This document shows, piece after piece, positions 11,307 to 24,866 of a stretch of DNA of 64,000 nt. Position numbers and translations under genes: made by a program. Below the pieces are notes generated by a model that worked only from the letters and a program-made list of their open reading frames with translations, did no database searches and was not told the origin of the DNA. The stretch comes from Glandiceps talaboti. Lineage: Eukaryota > Hemichordata > Enteropneusta > Spengelidae. Where the stretch lies: NCBI RefSeq assembly GCF_964340395.1, contig NC_135571.1, positions 1,507,611 through 1,571,610 of the forward strand, read 5' to 3'. The stretch's first letter is position 1; every line of letters begins with the position of its first letter.

Positions 11307-13330
11307 GTATTACTCTCACAGGGAGAAACTTAAATACCTGCTTTGAAACATACAAAAACATCAAAAAGTATGTACAAAAACAACCAAAGCAAAATATTAA
11401 TAATACATCCATAAATAGTAATAACCATCCATAAATTGTAAAGATAAGACGAAGCTTTTGACCACAATTGACAAACTATTGACCACAACACAGATTTTAT
11501 CAAACCGTGGCATGTAGTACAAGTCTATGTACTTCTAACGTGCTGTGCCAAGTGTTATTAAATCAATTCATTAGTTTACTTTCCCTTTATGTAACAGGTT
11601 CCGTTCATCCATCGTCTGATGTCGGCTGTTGTAAACATGTTGTTTATGTGTTTAACTCTTTCGTGGAATATTGAATGCAAATAATGATAATTCATGTTTA
11701 ACCCCCAAAAGACAACCATTCTCTTTATTAATTTTCTGAAAACTGTAGTTTTACATAACTTTCATTATTATTTACTTAGTCATTCATTTCAAAGTACATC
11801 ATCCTGTATCTCCAACGAACCTGTATTTCGCCCTTTTAAATGTAATGTTACGGTGAGTCATTTCAGAAATGTTCCTTGTGCATTTTATTGCAACCACATG
11901 TATGTTATTTAACATACTCCACTCGCAAATGGCATTACACAGATTGTTTGATGCTTATACGTTGAGCATTTATCTTTGTATTGTCAGCCCCAAGGTTTTT
12001 TTCCATCCTAACAACAAATGTAGTCTGCAATACGAGAAAACTTAGACGAGCTATTTTAAGTGTGGCTTGCAGCAAGGAAGCACATATACTTTTTCATGCC
12101 TTTAGAAAACAAACATCATTAAGATTAAGTGACTTTACTTGCACGTGAAAGAGTCTAATTGAAATTAAGTTGAAGAGACAGCCATGAGGCAAACAGGACA
12201 GAAGTGAATCTCTAATTTGGATATATAGATTTAAGAGCTCTCCTTATTATACAACGTTCTATTCAAACAGCTATAGTTTACCACTAAGTATGATAACGAA
12301 TACAAATGTTTCTTTAAGACATTTTTTGCGACTTGAAAATGAATAAATGAACACGTTAAGATTAGAGATGTATTTACATAAGACTTTAAATTACTTCATC
12401 ACGTTGTCACGAATGCCAGTGTTTACACTGTGATATTGAATAAACACGAGTAATTTTGACATATAATATATGTCGAGTGCAATGAATAAGAATTTGATAA
12501 GAAAGCGAAAACAGCTTCTGAATATTTCTAAAGGTAAACGAAAGTGGGCGATCGAAGAGTTTTACACACCACGGAGAGGGTTTACGGCTGAGAACTGTAA
12601 AGAACACCAGCTCTGATCAGCGCTTTTGTGATCAGTGGGGGTTACAACACAGAATATCAGTCTGTAAAGATAACACAAACATTGTGAAATTCTTTTTAAT
12701 TGCTCCTATTCATTATGCACCACATACACTGTGTTGTCATGGTCATTTAACAGATTAATATCCATCTCGAAATTGCCTGAAAATTCGAAGCATTGCCACT
12801 GATAATTAGGAAATTTGCTCGGTTTCTCAGAGACTGTGTCCGTATTGTTATAGGTCGTTATATTTGTAACGTTTTTAAATTCCAAATCGGTGTATACGTT
12901 TCTTGCATATGTGCCCTACAATCAATAGACATGTACTTAAACTCGAACACCAACATATCTCGAAATTACAATGAATATAAGGTTTTTTGTTAATGGAAGT
13001 GATGAAATAAGTTGGAGTACCTCAAATGCATCGAATGGGTTTGGCAATTGAGATAGGAGTCGACGTCTTTTCTAAAGATTCAGGTTGTATGAGCAGGTAT
13101 AATTGACAGACACCTCTCCAGCATTGCTACATCTCATCATTTTCCTACACAATATCACTAACACTGCTACAGTGAATCACCAACATTTCTACATTATGAT
13201 TGCGTCAGCCACCACTATCTTAGCAGATCATCGCAAAACTCATTTGAACTGCAACTGTCTGCTAAGATAACGCTATCACACACAAAGCCAAATAATTGTG
13301 AATAAGATATATATAATGCGGCAATATTTT
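11307..13330. other. No recognised feature
   Basis: About 2 kb. Only a small inverted pair (TGATCA arms at 12615-12640) was noticed. No domain-bearing frame. Confidence 0.55.
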
Positions 13331-13650
13331 ACGGCCTAAAAACTTCTTTGGTTCCGGTTACCCGACCTCGTTTTTGACTGCATGCCCTAAGCGCGAAAAT
13401 TGTGAAATCTCGCGAGAAATAGTGGCACCAACTTTAAAAGACAATATAAAACTATTCTTCCAATCTAGATCTGTTACAGTAATGATTGTACATGTGATGG
13501 GAAGAAACAAATAACAAAGACACGTATGGAAAACAATGGAGAACATAACTACCTGAACTAGACTCTCACACATGAAAAAAAATCAAAAAAAATCTACGTA
13601 CCCCAACTATTCTAAAATTGAGTGTAATCGGAATCACATAATTACTTTGG
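13331..13650 (+). mobile_element. GGTTCCGGTTAC-family repeat, copy 4
   Basis: Runs from CTTTGGTTCCGGTTACCCGA through CTCGCGAGAAATAGTGG, AAAGACAATATAAAAC and GATGGGAAGAAAC to AAAATTGAGTGTAATCGGA. Both inverted ends are visible. Confidence 0.82.
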
Positions 13651-14279
13651 TCTAAAATGTTTGTAGAACCAGACGGTGAAAAGTAGCAATGTTAGAAGGG
13701 TTTCCGTTGAACCAGACGACACTTTTCAGATTAAATAGTTTTATTTGCAAGTAAGTATTAACACCAGCTTATTATTATTCCATTGCTTCCACCTCAAGTC
13801 TTTCGCTGACAGAAATCTTTTTTTTTATCTACATGTCAAATTCATTCAACTATTCTATGTATCAGTGCATTGTAATTTTCCCTGCTATTCATTTTCCTAG
13901 ACAGTCGGTATATATAAGATGTACATGTCTACGCTAATTCAAAGCGGGGCATAGCAGCTGTTCCACCTTTTCAAACGACTGGCTTGTTATACAGAGTACA
14001 ATTCAGGATACTATACAGAGTGAAAATGCTCATACACACTATGTTGTTATTTTTTTAATCTACAGGGTCAGAACTTGTGATCTAATTTTAATGAACATGC
14101 CAAACAAATTATTTTCATCGCGACGATTCAAGTTAAAATGAAACCCTGCGGTCAAACCTTTCGCTAAAACATCACAGCGTTAGGACAATGCTTGATAACA
14201 AGAGTGTAAAGAGTATTTTGTGACGGGGGTGGGGGGGGGGGGCGTTACTCTAAAGAACACTGTCTCGATTCTAAATAAT
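13651..14279. other. No recognised feature apart from a poly-G run
   Basis: A G-rich run at about 14225-14242 (GGGGGTGGGGGGGGGGGG) is the only notable element. Confidence 0.55.
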
Positions 14280-14615
14280 TGTGCATCTGTGGTAATTTGA
14301 TGACTGACTCACAATAGCCCTATTGGCACATCTGGGTTCTCAATAACAAGATTCAGATTATCAAAAATGTTTACATATCTCAAAGGACCAGTTATAACTG
14401 TTCAAAGCAAAGTCCCAAAGGAACATTTTCTTTGTCAATCTGTGTTCGTCTAGAGATACTAATCTATTCCAATATCTGACCATATTAAAAAGTCTACGAT
14501 TTCCACAAGAATTCCAACCTGTGTCGCCAGAAACACCATGAGTGGGTGTGAACCTATGAACTCCTAGAAAAAAAGCGCAGCGCTCTATTCTGTACAGCTT
14601 GGCATTTGCCATGAC
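14280..14615 (-). pseudogene. LINE ORF2 C-terminal fragment (non-LTR retrotransposon)
   Basis: On the minus strand the frame reads RIERCAFFLGVHRFTPTHG, then SGDTGWNSC, YWNRLVSLDEHRLTKKMFLW and NWSFEICKHF. From memory, the order FLGVHKFTP - GDMGW - YWNRL - RLTK.F - NW..E is seen downstream of the reverse transcriptase in a LINE family common in marine invertebrates. After a frameshift the reading continues as FDNLNLVIENPDVP to about 14290. No reverse-transcriptase core or endonuclease is attached, so it is a dead, truncated fragment. The NW-S-E segment recurs at the start of the 21.1 kb fragment, so both probably come from one family. Confidence 0.75.
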
Positions 14616-15399
14616 ATTTAAAAATAAATATTTCACCTCATATATTGCAAACCAAACCTTGAAGAATATACGTATGCATTTGAAATTGATAGTTTTGGTA
14701 TTCAAGGTACACTGTTCTATATAATTAAGAAGTATTCAATATTAATAAGCATCCTTTAAATATACCAGGACGAAGAATGTCATCACCAGAGGTTGATTAG
14801 AAGAGATTGCATACGAGATAATTTTATGGAAAATAGTACATTGACTGGCGAGACACGTTTAGTAAGTGAAGCGCCAATTAGTCGTTACATGTTTATCATT
14901 CTGTAGAAATATTTTTACAAAAGTAAGACTCAGTGTACTTAACAGGTATCTTAAGAGAGGTATATAATTGAAGCAAAATATCGATCATTATACTGGTATA
15001 TAGACAACAATATCACTTACAGGAGTGCCAATTAGTAGAAAAATGACATAATTATGGTTCGATAAAAACAAATACAATACTGGTAACAAATAACTGTGCT
15101 AAAAAGATGCAACTCAACAAAATATATTTCTCAATGATTGTACACGCGTTTTGAGATTGAATTTCTTACGACTTTAAGACATATGTCTGCTATCAACTGA
15201 GTTGCTTAGCAATGGTTTAATAGCTAAGCCGTAGAATATGTAAATGTTTTATTTAAATTTCTGATTCTAGATTTAAATCTTTTAATCTAGAAACCTGCAT
15301 GTGGTCATGCTAAAGCAAATTTGTGCACATTCATCAGTTATGAACAATCATATTATAGTTAATTATGAATCCCTTCTTCTTCATTTGATAGAATTTGTG
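14616..15399. other. No recognised feature
   Basis: AT-rich sequence; nothing recognised. Confidence 0.55.
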
Positions 15400-15600
15400 T
15401 TTAAATTAAATTAAATTAAATTAAATTAAATTAAATTAAATTAAATTGAACTGAACTGACCTGAATTGAATCATTGGAAAATCTAAGTGAATTCAATTGA
15501 AATTATTGAAATTATATTGTGTTCGATTTCATTACATCTATGGGATGGGATTCGATTCGATTGAATTGGATTAGATTGGATTGAACTGGGTAGCCAATGC
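15400..15600. repeat. (TTAAA)n pentanucleotide tract with degenerate flank
   Basis: Pure TTAAA units to about 15446 grade into GAACT, GAATT and GATTC/GATTG units up to about 15590. Confidence 0.88.
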
Positions 15601-17412
15601 GTTAAGATTAAATTTGACTTGATGCATTCTAAACCACTGATTCAGTAATCCAGCCAGTTAAATACATCCACATTTTTTATCACGATGGCCTTTTCTATCG
15701 CTGTTAGTATGATGTTAGTGTAGTCAGACATCTTCAGTCATTGTGTTTCTTACGTTAATAAGTCTTTGTTTAGCGTCTTTAGCTAACATAACCCAGTCAT
15801 CATATACATATAACCCACCATGGTATTTGCAGAACATTTATGACATCAATACACGTATGCTAATTCTTTACAAAGTTTCTATGGAAACATCAGCAGACTT
15901 AGAGAATTTCTTTATTCATGGATATATTACTTAATATGACATAATTTGCATGAACACCTCTATTTCAATCTGAATAACTGGTAAATGTGCCAAATCTTAT
16001 ACCTTTCCAAGAAAAAACCGTCATTATGGGTTCAAATCTAAAAAGGGACCTAAAAGGAATATAGATCCCCACACTATTTATGAATATACCTCGTTGACAG
16101 TTCACTGTAACACTAGATATGCTAACCACAGAAGTTATAGTATGTAAGTAAAAATGCTTTCTTTATAAAGGATCAACGCAATTATGTCATTAATGGTTTT
16201 ATTCATTAAATCGATGCAATAGTTTTATGGACTAATGGTATGTGTCGGTTTTATGTTTCTTATTATGCAATTGTTACAAAAGAATTACATCCGCCTTTTA
16301 ACTCTAACAATAAAAAAAAACACTTTGTGACTAGGTAATACTAAGTGATGAAGTAAATGATTCAGGCACGATTTCACGTCGACATTATGTAGCCCATTGC
16401 ATTTTTAAAGCGAGTGTACCTTTAATGAGGTAAATATTCTTGGAAAGCATGGAAAATAAACACATATTTTGAACTGCTTGATGCGTTACAAAACTTCAAC
16501 ATCTACAGTTATATGTATCTTCAAATGTTGTATCTGTGTTAGTAAACTTGCCAAAATACATTGTACTATTTTGTATAAAATTATCTAGTATGCAAAACCT
16601 TCTAACATTGAAAAGGATCTGTTAATTAAAAATGCTTCGATGATTTGTGAAAGGAATGTCCAAAACAGATCATTTGCAAGAGTTACCTCGCTGAAGAGAC
16701 GCCTATAGAGGGAGTAAATAGTAATGACATTGTTTAAAGTTATAATGATATACAGTAACTATGATTACGTCATAGTTGTGTCGATATGCGATCCGAATTA
16801 TCCTCGCATATTTGATTGAAAGCAAATTTATGATTAGATGTACATTTTGGTTAAAAACCTCAATTGTTATACATCGCCTTAAGGTAATCACGTAGACAGA
16901 CCGAGAGGCATATTGGTAAATATTTCTTTAAAAAATGTATTTCGAGAGGAGAGGGGTAGTTAACCGAAAATTTTAAGCAAAAGTTTGTAAAAAAGAGTTT
17001 AGATTCTTTTAGGTGAAATTATATGACTACCACGATTTGGTCAGAATCAGAAGCTATCTAACCGTCTTGAATAATTATCTAACATTTTATCGAAGGTTAC
17101 ATATATGTTAATATTTACATTTTATTTACCGTTCTATGGTTACTTATTTTCTCATGTGAATAACTTTGATATTTGTAAAATCTAAAACTAAGAATTTAAT
17201 CAGTTGTATATAGTAAGATAGACATCTCAAAAAAAATATCACAATGTCTGTTTTACATGCATCACTGGGTGGTCTATTACTTACGTGTGACTTGAGTTGT
17301 ACAACTAAAGAAGTACTTAACATCTCAAGACATTGCGTGAAAACTAATAAGAACCTGTTGACTCGGTAGTTCGTCTGTTATATTCCGGAAGAATATGCGT
17401 TGTTAGACACTA
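15601..17412. other. No recognised feature
   Basis: About 1.8 kb, AT-rich, with only short open frames lacking resemblance. Confidence 0.55.
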
Positions 17413-17671
17413 CACTAGTAGAAAAAATAGTACAGTTTACGACACTTTCCGTACTATAGTTCAGATTGAGTTCAATTCTGTACTTTTATGCTGATGAGGT
17501 GGACGTTTCTGTACTTTCCCATTAGCGCCTGTCTAATCGGATTATACTCGATCTGAAAAATAGTTCAGATTGCGAGTCGGAAGTGATTTGAATACATTTG
17601 CATTTAGTTCAGAATATATTCATGAGTTCACCCCCATAACCGGGCAGTAAACAAATGAATATTCAAATCTA
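17413..17671 (+). repeat. 259-bp dispersed repeat, copy A
   Basis: A nearly identical reverse-complement copy of the same length lies at 33707-33965; I saw one base difference around 17595. The ends are CACTAGTAGAAAAAATAG and AATATTCAAATCTA. It has no clear terminal inverted repeats and no open frame. Flanks differ completely, so the boundaries are sharp. Confidence 0.9.
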
Positions 17672-18678
17672 CCGTGCTTGCAATCAATACGTACATAAAC
17701 GCTATACGTGTAGCTAGTGTATTCGATACATATGTATGTATATAAGCAGGCTTATGATATGAACTACATGGTTAGGACGTACGTAGATTGTAATATCACA
17801 GGGCTCATTTTGAAATAAATGTTCGTAGTACGCCTTTTCATTATGCACTACATACCGCCACCACTAAACGTGTTTCACATTTCTACGCGTTTGATGCATA
17901 GTAATACAGATTTAGATGACATGACAATCGTTTCCAATAATAGTTTAAAATTGGGCCACAAATATTGCTAGTGTATGGAGCTTCTTAACAAACCTGACCG
18001 GCCAATAGCGTCAACAAACTCACAGTAGAGACGTGCTGACAGATTTGAGTCTGTGGACATTATTTCTAGCTAAGTAAAATTGAGTGACTATTGGGAATAT
18101 TATATGGCATCCATGTCGTCCATGTCGTCTATAGTTTCTGACTGACCGTGTTATGTACAACGTAACGCTGAACGAAATACGGTCCATCAGGAATTAACTA
18201 GACTAACCTCTATGGGAATAGTATTCTTGTCCATGTGTCGTTTATAGAACAATTAAGTGTTAGGGTGTGATCTTCACAGTAATAAACAAGCCTTTAGAAG
18301 AACAACAGGTATTCACGCCTCAAATATCTTGGGCATCATCCAAATTACGATCATGAGCACCAAAGTAAAGGAAATACTTAATGACGTTCGGCATGCAGAA
18401 CCCCCCCCCCCCCGGGCCCGTACCTATGGGTACATGCCCGGCATCCATGTAACTGTTATATCACTCTACGTGACGATTCTGAGGGCCCTCATCTCTTATT
18501 CTCTTGTTTTATTTCAATTATACTCATAACTCCTGTTTTTATAGTATAACTGTACAATTGGCTTCGATCAGTGCATTCCAGATTTTCATGAGTCATGAGT
18601 GCACATTGCACAGATATCTGCAGAATACTTAAAAGGATTATGGGTAATGTATGCATATGCGGGAAAAACAAACTGCTG
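17672..18678. other. No recognised feature apart from a poly-C run
   Basis: A C run at about 18401-18413 is followed by a small GC-rich hairpin (GGGCCCGTACC...GGGTACATGCCC). Nothing else recognised. Confidence 0.55.
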
Positions 18679-18687
18679 TAAGGAGCA

Positions 18688-18841
18688 TAGTCTCGCTGCC
18701 AGACTCGAGACTATCGTCCCTAATCTGTTTACCGAGCGGCGCAGCCGCGAGAATAGAGGGGGACTGGTCCCGCTCTTCTCGCGGCTGCGCCGCTCGGTAA
18801 ACAGATTAGGGACGATAGTCTCGAGTCTGGCAGCGAGACTA
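18688..18841. mobile_element. Perfect snapback element with 9-bp target-site duplication
   Basis: The arms at 18688-18753 and 18776-18841 are exact reverse complements over 66 bp (TAGTCTCGCTGCCAGACTCG at the tip), with a 22-bp loop. Directly outside lies TAAGGAGCA at 18679-18687 and again at 18842-18850, a 9-bp target duplication. The arms are GC-rich (GAGCGGCGCAGCCGCGAG) against AT-rich flanks. An 8-9 bp duplication fits hAT or Mutator-type transposition. There is no coding capacity. Confidence 0.93.
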
Positions 18842-18850
18842 TAAGGAGCA

Positions 18851-19994
18851 CTGACTTTGCCCTCATATCTTCATCCCATTTTGCACTGAAGAAGTTTCAC
18901 ATGGCTCTCATATTTCATATATACTCTTTCTAAATATATGGTGATGCAACATGAGTAAAAATAACTGGGGTTAACTAAGTTTGGTAGTCAATATAGCAGG
19001 TTTACCATCAAACTGACGCAAAATTTGTTTCAAATTTGTCTAGTAAAAACCGTTGGCCCAGTTGTCGATTAGGCTTACAAGTTACACAAAGCATGATAAG
19101 ACACTGTGAATGGTGCAAATAAACAACGTGCGAAATGCCAAATACCAAATGCAAACAATACAAGCGAACAAAAGGGCCTGTATGCACTCTAATAGCCCGA
19201 TATTTTGCCTAAAATCAGGCTCACATGTGCGAACGGTGTGTTTTTGACGTACCTAGTAGGCAGTGATGTAGATAATAGCCGGTTACCGGTCACAACGCCC
19301 AGCTATAACTTATAAGTATAACAGTTGTGGGACCGGCTTAGGAAAGTACTCAAACCTGACGATCATTGAACAAATTCTAAGGTTGGAAAATTAAATATGA
19401 GTTGCCCGGGAGTTCTAATAGCAAGTAAAATACCCAAAGTGTAAACAAAAAGATAAATTAATTCATAATTATTTGGAAAACATTAGACGATTACGCAGTA
19501 AAACAAGACTGGCCACGCTATCGCTAGCGAAAGCCTTCGAACTAGTTTCATAACGACCGGACGTTGAAGGAAGCGCGAAGCGAAGTGTGAGGTCAATGTG
19601 ACGTCTCATGATGATGTATGATGCATCAACATGACGTTTACGTAGAGTTGCACTAAATGTTTTCTAAACTTCAGTGGAAAGAATTTTTGTCGATCAGACA
19701 CTGACTATGTTTAAATTCTTAAAACATCTGAGAAAACTGAAGAGGGGAAGCAAAATGTGACACTGACAGACAAGCCAGACGTACGGCACATGTACAGAAG
19801 GCGAGGCAAACCCTCTGATGCAAACTGGACAATTATCGTGCGTGTCACGTATAAGGCATCAGATGTAATACATGTAGCTAACCAAATATTCTTGTACTGC
19901 AGTCTTTCTTGTAACAGGTATTGGAAATTGTCAGAAACCTGATGATTTTATGACTGAATAAGTTTCGATACGGAGACGAGAGAGAGGGGGAGAC

Positions 19995-19996
<2 letters not shown>
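18851..19996. other. No recognised feature
   Basis: AT-rich apart from a small GC-richer patch near 19500-19640. No family-like frame. Confidence 0.5.

Positions 19997-20069
<73 letters not shown>
19997..20069. repeat. (GA)n microsatellite
   Basis: Uninterrupted GA dinucleotides. Open frames across it are artefacts. Confidence 0.97.
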
Positions 20070-21880
<1,811 letters not shown>

Positions 21881-21897
21881 TTACTTACTATACAAAT

Positions 21898-22045
21898 GTA
21901 AATTTACTTGGTAAACAACTGCTCCTGAGGTTTAATTTTGGTTCAAATCATGAGCAGAATATTCGGGGGCCCTTTCAGACCATCACAATTGTCATGCCCC
22001 CCTCCCTTTGAACCTCAATTTTGTTCATGCCCCCCCCCCCCGTAA
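21898..22045 (+). repeat. Dispersed repeat, copy 1 (CTGCTCCTGAGG type)
   Basis: Shares with 28003-28160 the order TAAAC, TGCTCCTG, TTTGGTTCAA, TCATGAGCA, GGGCCCCTTTCAGAC, and a C-rich end. A poly-C run closes it at about 22030. Confidence 0.75.
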
Positions 22046-22354
22046 ATTCTGACTCCAGCATAATTTCAAGTTTATTCCGAGCTCGGTATTACAGGCATTC
22101 GACTAGAGTCTTTATACCTCAAAGATATACAACAGTCCATTTCTGTACAAGGCATATCAGAAACCAAACATTTGCAGTGTGGAGTGTCACAAAACCCTGT
22201 GCTTGGTCCACTCTTACACGCGTATGCTGTCTATACACATCACCACTTGGAAAGCTAATCCGACATCAAAATCTCAATATGCAACAACATGCAGACGACA
22301 ACCAGATTTACCAATATATTTCCCCAATCACATACGTCAACTACAGTAACTAAG

Positions 22355-22938
22355 ATGGAAACTGTTGCACATGATATTAAACGACCCAAAATAAGCTAGT
22401 TTAATGATGGCAAAACCGAGGTCCTCCTTATCACGTCTCAGTTCAACAGGCTTCCTCGTCTCATGAACCACATCAACATGGGATCGTCTTCTGTGCAGTT
22501 AGTGGATTCAGCATGTACCATTTGTGTAACAATTGATGACCGTTATAACCTCAAGAAGCACATCTCGTTGACATGTAGATCAGTTCTTTTTCACCCCCGA
22601 ACAATAGGTCGCATCATTGACAGTGGAGGGGGCCCCTCCACTGTCTATGGAAACTGTTGCACATGATATTAAACGACCCAAAATAAGCTAGTTTAATGAT
22701 GGCAAAACCGAGGTCCTCCTTATCACGTCTCAGTTCAACAGGCTTCCTCGTCTCATGAACCACATCAACATGGGATCGTCTTCTGTGCAGTTAGTGGATT
22801 CAGCATGTACCATTTGTGTAACAATTGATGACCGTTATAACCTCAAGAAGCACATCTCGTTGACATGTAGATCAGTTCTTTTTCACCCCCGAACAATAGG
22901 TCGCATCATTGACAGTGGAGGGGGCCCCTCCACTGTCT
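22355..22938 (+). repeat. 292-bp exact tandem duplication inside the LINE
   Basis: 22355-22646 and 22647-22938 appear identical by eye. The junction has ATGG microhomology and lies at the tip of a palindrome (GACAGTGGAGGGG, one base, complement). The duplication arose after both the LINE and the palindrome were in place. Confidence 0.92.
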
Positions 22939-22940
22939 AT
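22907..22940. mobile_element. 34-bp palindromic mini-insertion with 8-bp direct repeats
   Basis: CATTGACAGTGGAGGGG pairs with CCCCTCCACTGTCTAT. It is flanked by GGTCGCAT at 22899-22906 and 22941-22948. It interrupts the LINE reading between IGR and IRQYL, so the empty site is inferable from the protein. Confidence 0.85.
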
Positions 22941-23225
22941 GGTCGCATACGCCAGTATCTTACAAACGGAGTTTGTCAGAACCTTGGTCATGCACTTATA
23001 TCATCGATACCTGACTACTGAATGGCCCTTCTGTATGGGCTGCCAGCTAAAAACATTGTCCCTCTTGAACATGCCCAAAATACAGCAGCTAGGATTGTGT
23101 CAGGTACAAAGAAAACAGATGACGTCACATCGGTTCTTTCAATAACACAGTTTAGTTAGAAATCACACTGGCGTCAAGTGCAGTTACATAATATACCAGT
23201 AGGTAGGGCCTACATGTACATGTAG

Positions 23226-23252
23226 TCTCAGGTCACTACATTGTGGTCTGAG
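23226..23252. mobile_element. 27-bp CTCAG...CTGAG hairpin with ATGTAG flanks
   Basis: TCTCAGGTCAC faces GTGGTCTGAG across a short loop, with ATGTAG at 23220-23225 and 23253-23258. It resembles the hairpin at 33410. A half copy (AGTGGTCTGAGG) follows near 23306. Confidence 0.55.
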
Positions 23253-23419
23253 ATGTAGTTTACACCACTATGACCTAAGAACTTGAACCAGGGCTGAGGA
23301 GAAGTGGTCTGAGGTTAAAGTTTTGCAGCTCTCGTTCAGCAATCTCAAAACATTTCAGCCTACTTCCCGTAATGAACACTTGTCAAGCATTTTTGTAGCT
23401 CCCATACTCAAAGACTACA

Positions 23420-23800
23420 TATATGTTTATATACGACTCAAAATATAACACTGAAATTTACTTTGAACACGTTCAGTTTCAGTAGACCTATTAAAACCCA
23501 AAATCTCCACTGTATAATTTAATATCGGTAATAGTTTACAGTCAAAAACTTTTAAATTTAGTTTTGACTAGGAGGTCCCCAAGTTTTGCAAGTTGACTCA
23601 TGACCGCAATCATTGCTTTACTCGCTTGAGCTGCAAGCGCTAAATACCATAGACCACTGCTTGACATAATCACGCCTAGATATTCATAAAAAGCGAACAA
23701 CGTCGAGTTTATGACCACCAATAACCACTTTTCAATTTTCTTAAGAATTTCATCTCTTAGTAAATACAATAATTTTAGTTTTGACATACATGTAATTTAC
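23420..23800 (-). pseudogene. LINE fragment: end of reverse transcriptase (minus strand)
   Basis: The minus frame reads FAFYEYLGVIMSSSGLWYLA, then QASKAMIAVMSQLAKLGDLL and VKTKFKSF. After a frameshift it continues FDCKLLPILNYTVEILGFNR then ERVQSKFQCYILS. The family pattern (Y.YLG....SG.W, Q..KA......L.KLG......K.FD.KILPIL.YG.EVWGF, ERVH.KF..YIL) marks the segment just after the YADD box of the LINE type seen at 14.3 and 21.1 kb. No other domain is attached. It is dead, being frameshifted and truncated at both ends. Confidence 0.72.
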
Positions 23801-24785
23801 TTTCAAAAGACAATGTTAGAAACCCCTACCCCATTGATTCCTGTGGGAACATGCCTTTCGTGAAGAAAAAATGGTTACATAACATGTCTACAAGAATTGT
23901 TGGAGAATGTCTATGTAGAATGCCACACTGATCCCATATCCACACCTTGAGTTTTATTTTTATTGTTCTTCAATGATCTCCTTCAAAGTAATAGTCTGGA
24001 TGCCAATATGGTTTCTAACTAAACCACGTCTAGCCAAAAGCCCCTCAAATAGCACAAAAAGTTGTTCACCCAATCAGTGAAACCTAAATGTTTTGGTGAT
24101 GTAAACAGTATATAAGTAGCATCATGGGCTGACAAATATACCACATTTGAACATTACTGTCCCAATAAACACTAACTTTATGAGGGACTGTGTTATTGGT
24201 TAGAGTTTTGTGATTTATTAACAAAGACATGATGTTAATGACTGTGTGGGTGGCTGTAAATGAATTTTAAATTGCATCTCATGCATTTCAAGACTTCTAG
24301 AGTAACGACTCTGACTATACTTTGAGTGGAGGTATAAATGGTAATGATACAGTATAGGAACTAGACTATCAAAGTAATTACCTTGTCCAAAAGACTACAG
24401 TCGGATATTAATCTCACCATTAATGCCTGAATTTATGTCTATCAAGGTGGATCTGATAAGATCATGGAAATCGAGAAACTTTCATCACCTTTCATCACTT
24501 TGGACTTGAGCATTGAATACATTTGTGAAGTACTCAGACCATGATTCATGTTTTTTTTTAGAGATTAATTCCACTAGATCGTCCACTAAATCGTCCACGA
24601 AAACAAATACATTCTATCATTCCACCATGTCACTCAACAACGCGCATCGAATTCTATCACTTGAATTTCCGTTATTTAGTCGTCTGAAGATCGTAACGGC
24701 CTCCGTACCATAACTTGTGTACTTTGTGTAAATACAGCTCTACTTCTCAGTATTGAGCACTTTTCCTTCAGTTTATGACTTACCT

Positions 24786-24788
<3 letters not shown>
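23801..24788. other. No recognised feature
   Basis: AT-rich sequence without identifiable gene or repeat. Confidence 0.55.

Positions 24789-24864
<76 letters not shown>
24789..24864. repeat. (AT)n microsatellite
   Basis: Uninterrupted AT dinucleotides. Confidence 0.97.

Positions 24865-24866
<2 letters not shown>

Larger units (their letters stand above)
22085..23200 (+). pseudogene. Broken LINE reverse transcriptase (CR1/L2/Jockey type)
   Basis: Reverse-transcriptase pieces in order, in shifting frames: ISETKHLQCGVSQNPVLGPL (usual GVPQGSVLGP), YTSPLGKLIRHQNLNMQQHADDNQIY (active-site box YADD here HADD), FNDGKTEVLLITSQFN, then VQLVDSACTICVTIDDRYN with LKKHISLTCRSVLFH. After the palindrome comes IRQYLTNGVCQNLGHALISS and GLPAKNIVPLEHAQNTAARI. 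Catalytic Tyr changed to His, frameshifts and a stop show it is inactive. It is interrupted by a 34-bp palindromic insertion, and 292 bp are duplicated in tandem. Confidence 0.82.

Noticed and set aside
13358-13573. 71-codon minus-strand frame, with relatives at 39550-39780 and 47521-47709
   Set aside because: Similar frames appear only because the GGTTCCGGTTAC-family DNA is shared; stops and shifts differ between copies.
17491-17515. CTGATGAGGTGGAC, resembling a hammerhead core
   Set aside because: No GAAA box follows at a workable distance and GAGGTGGAC cannot form stem II. The following GTTTC is the wrong strand for the core.
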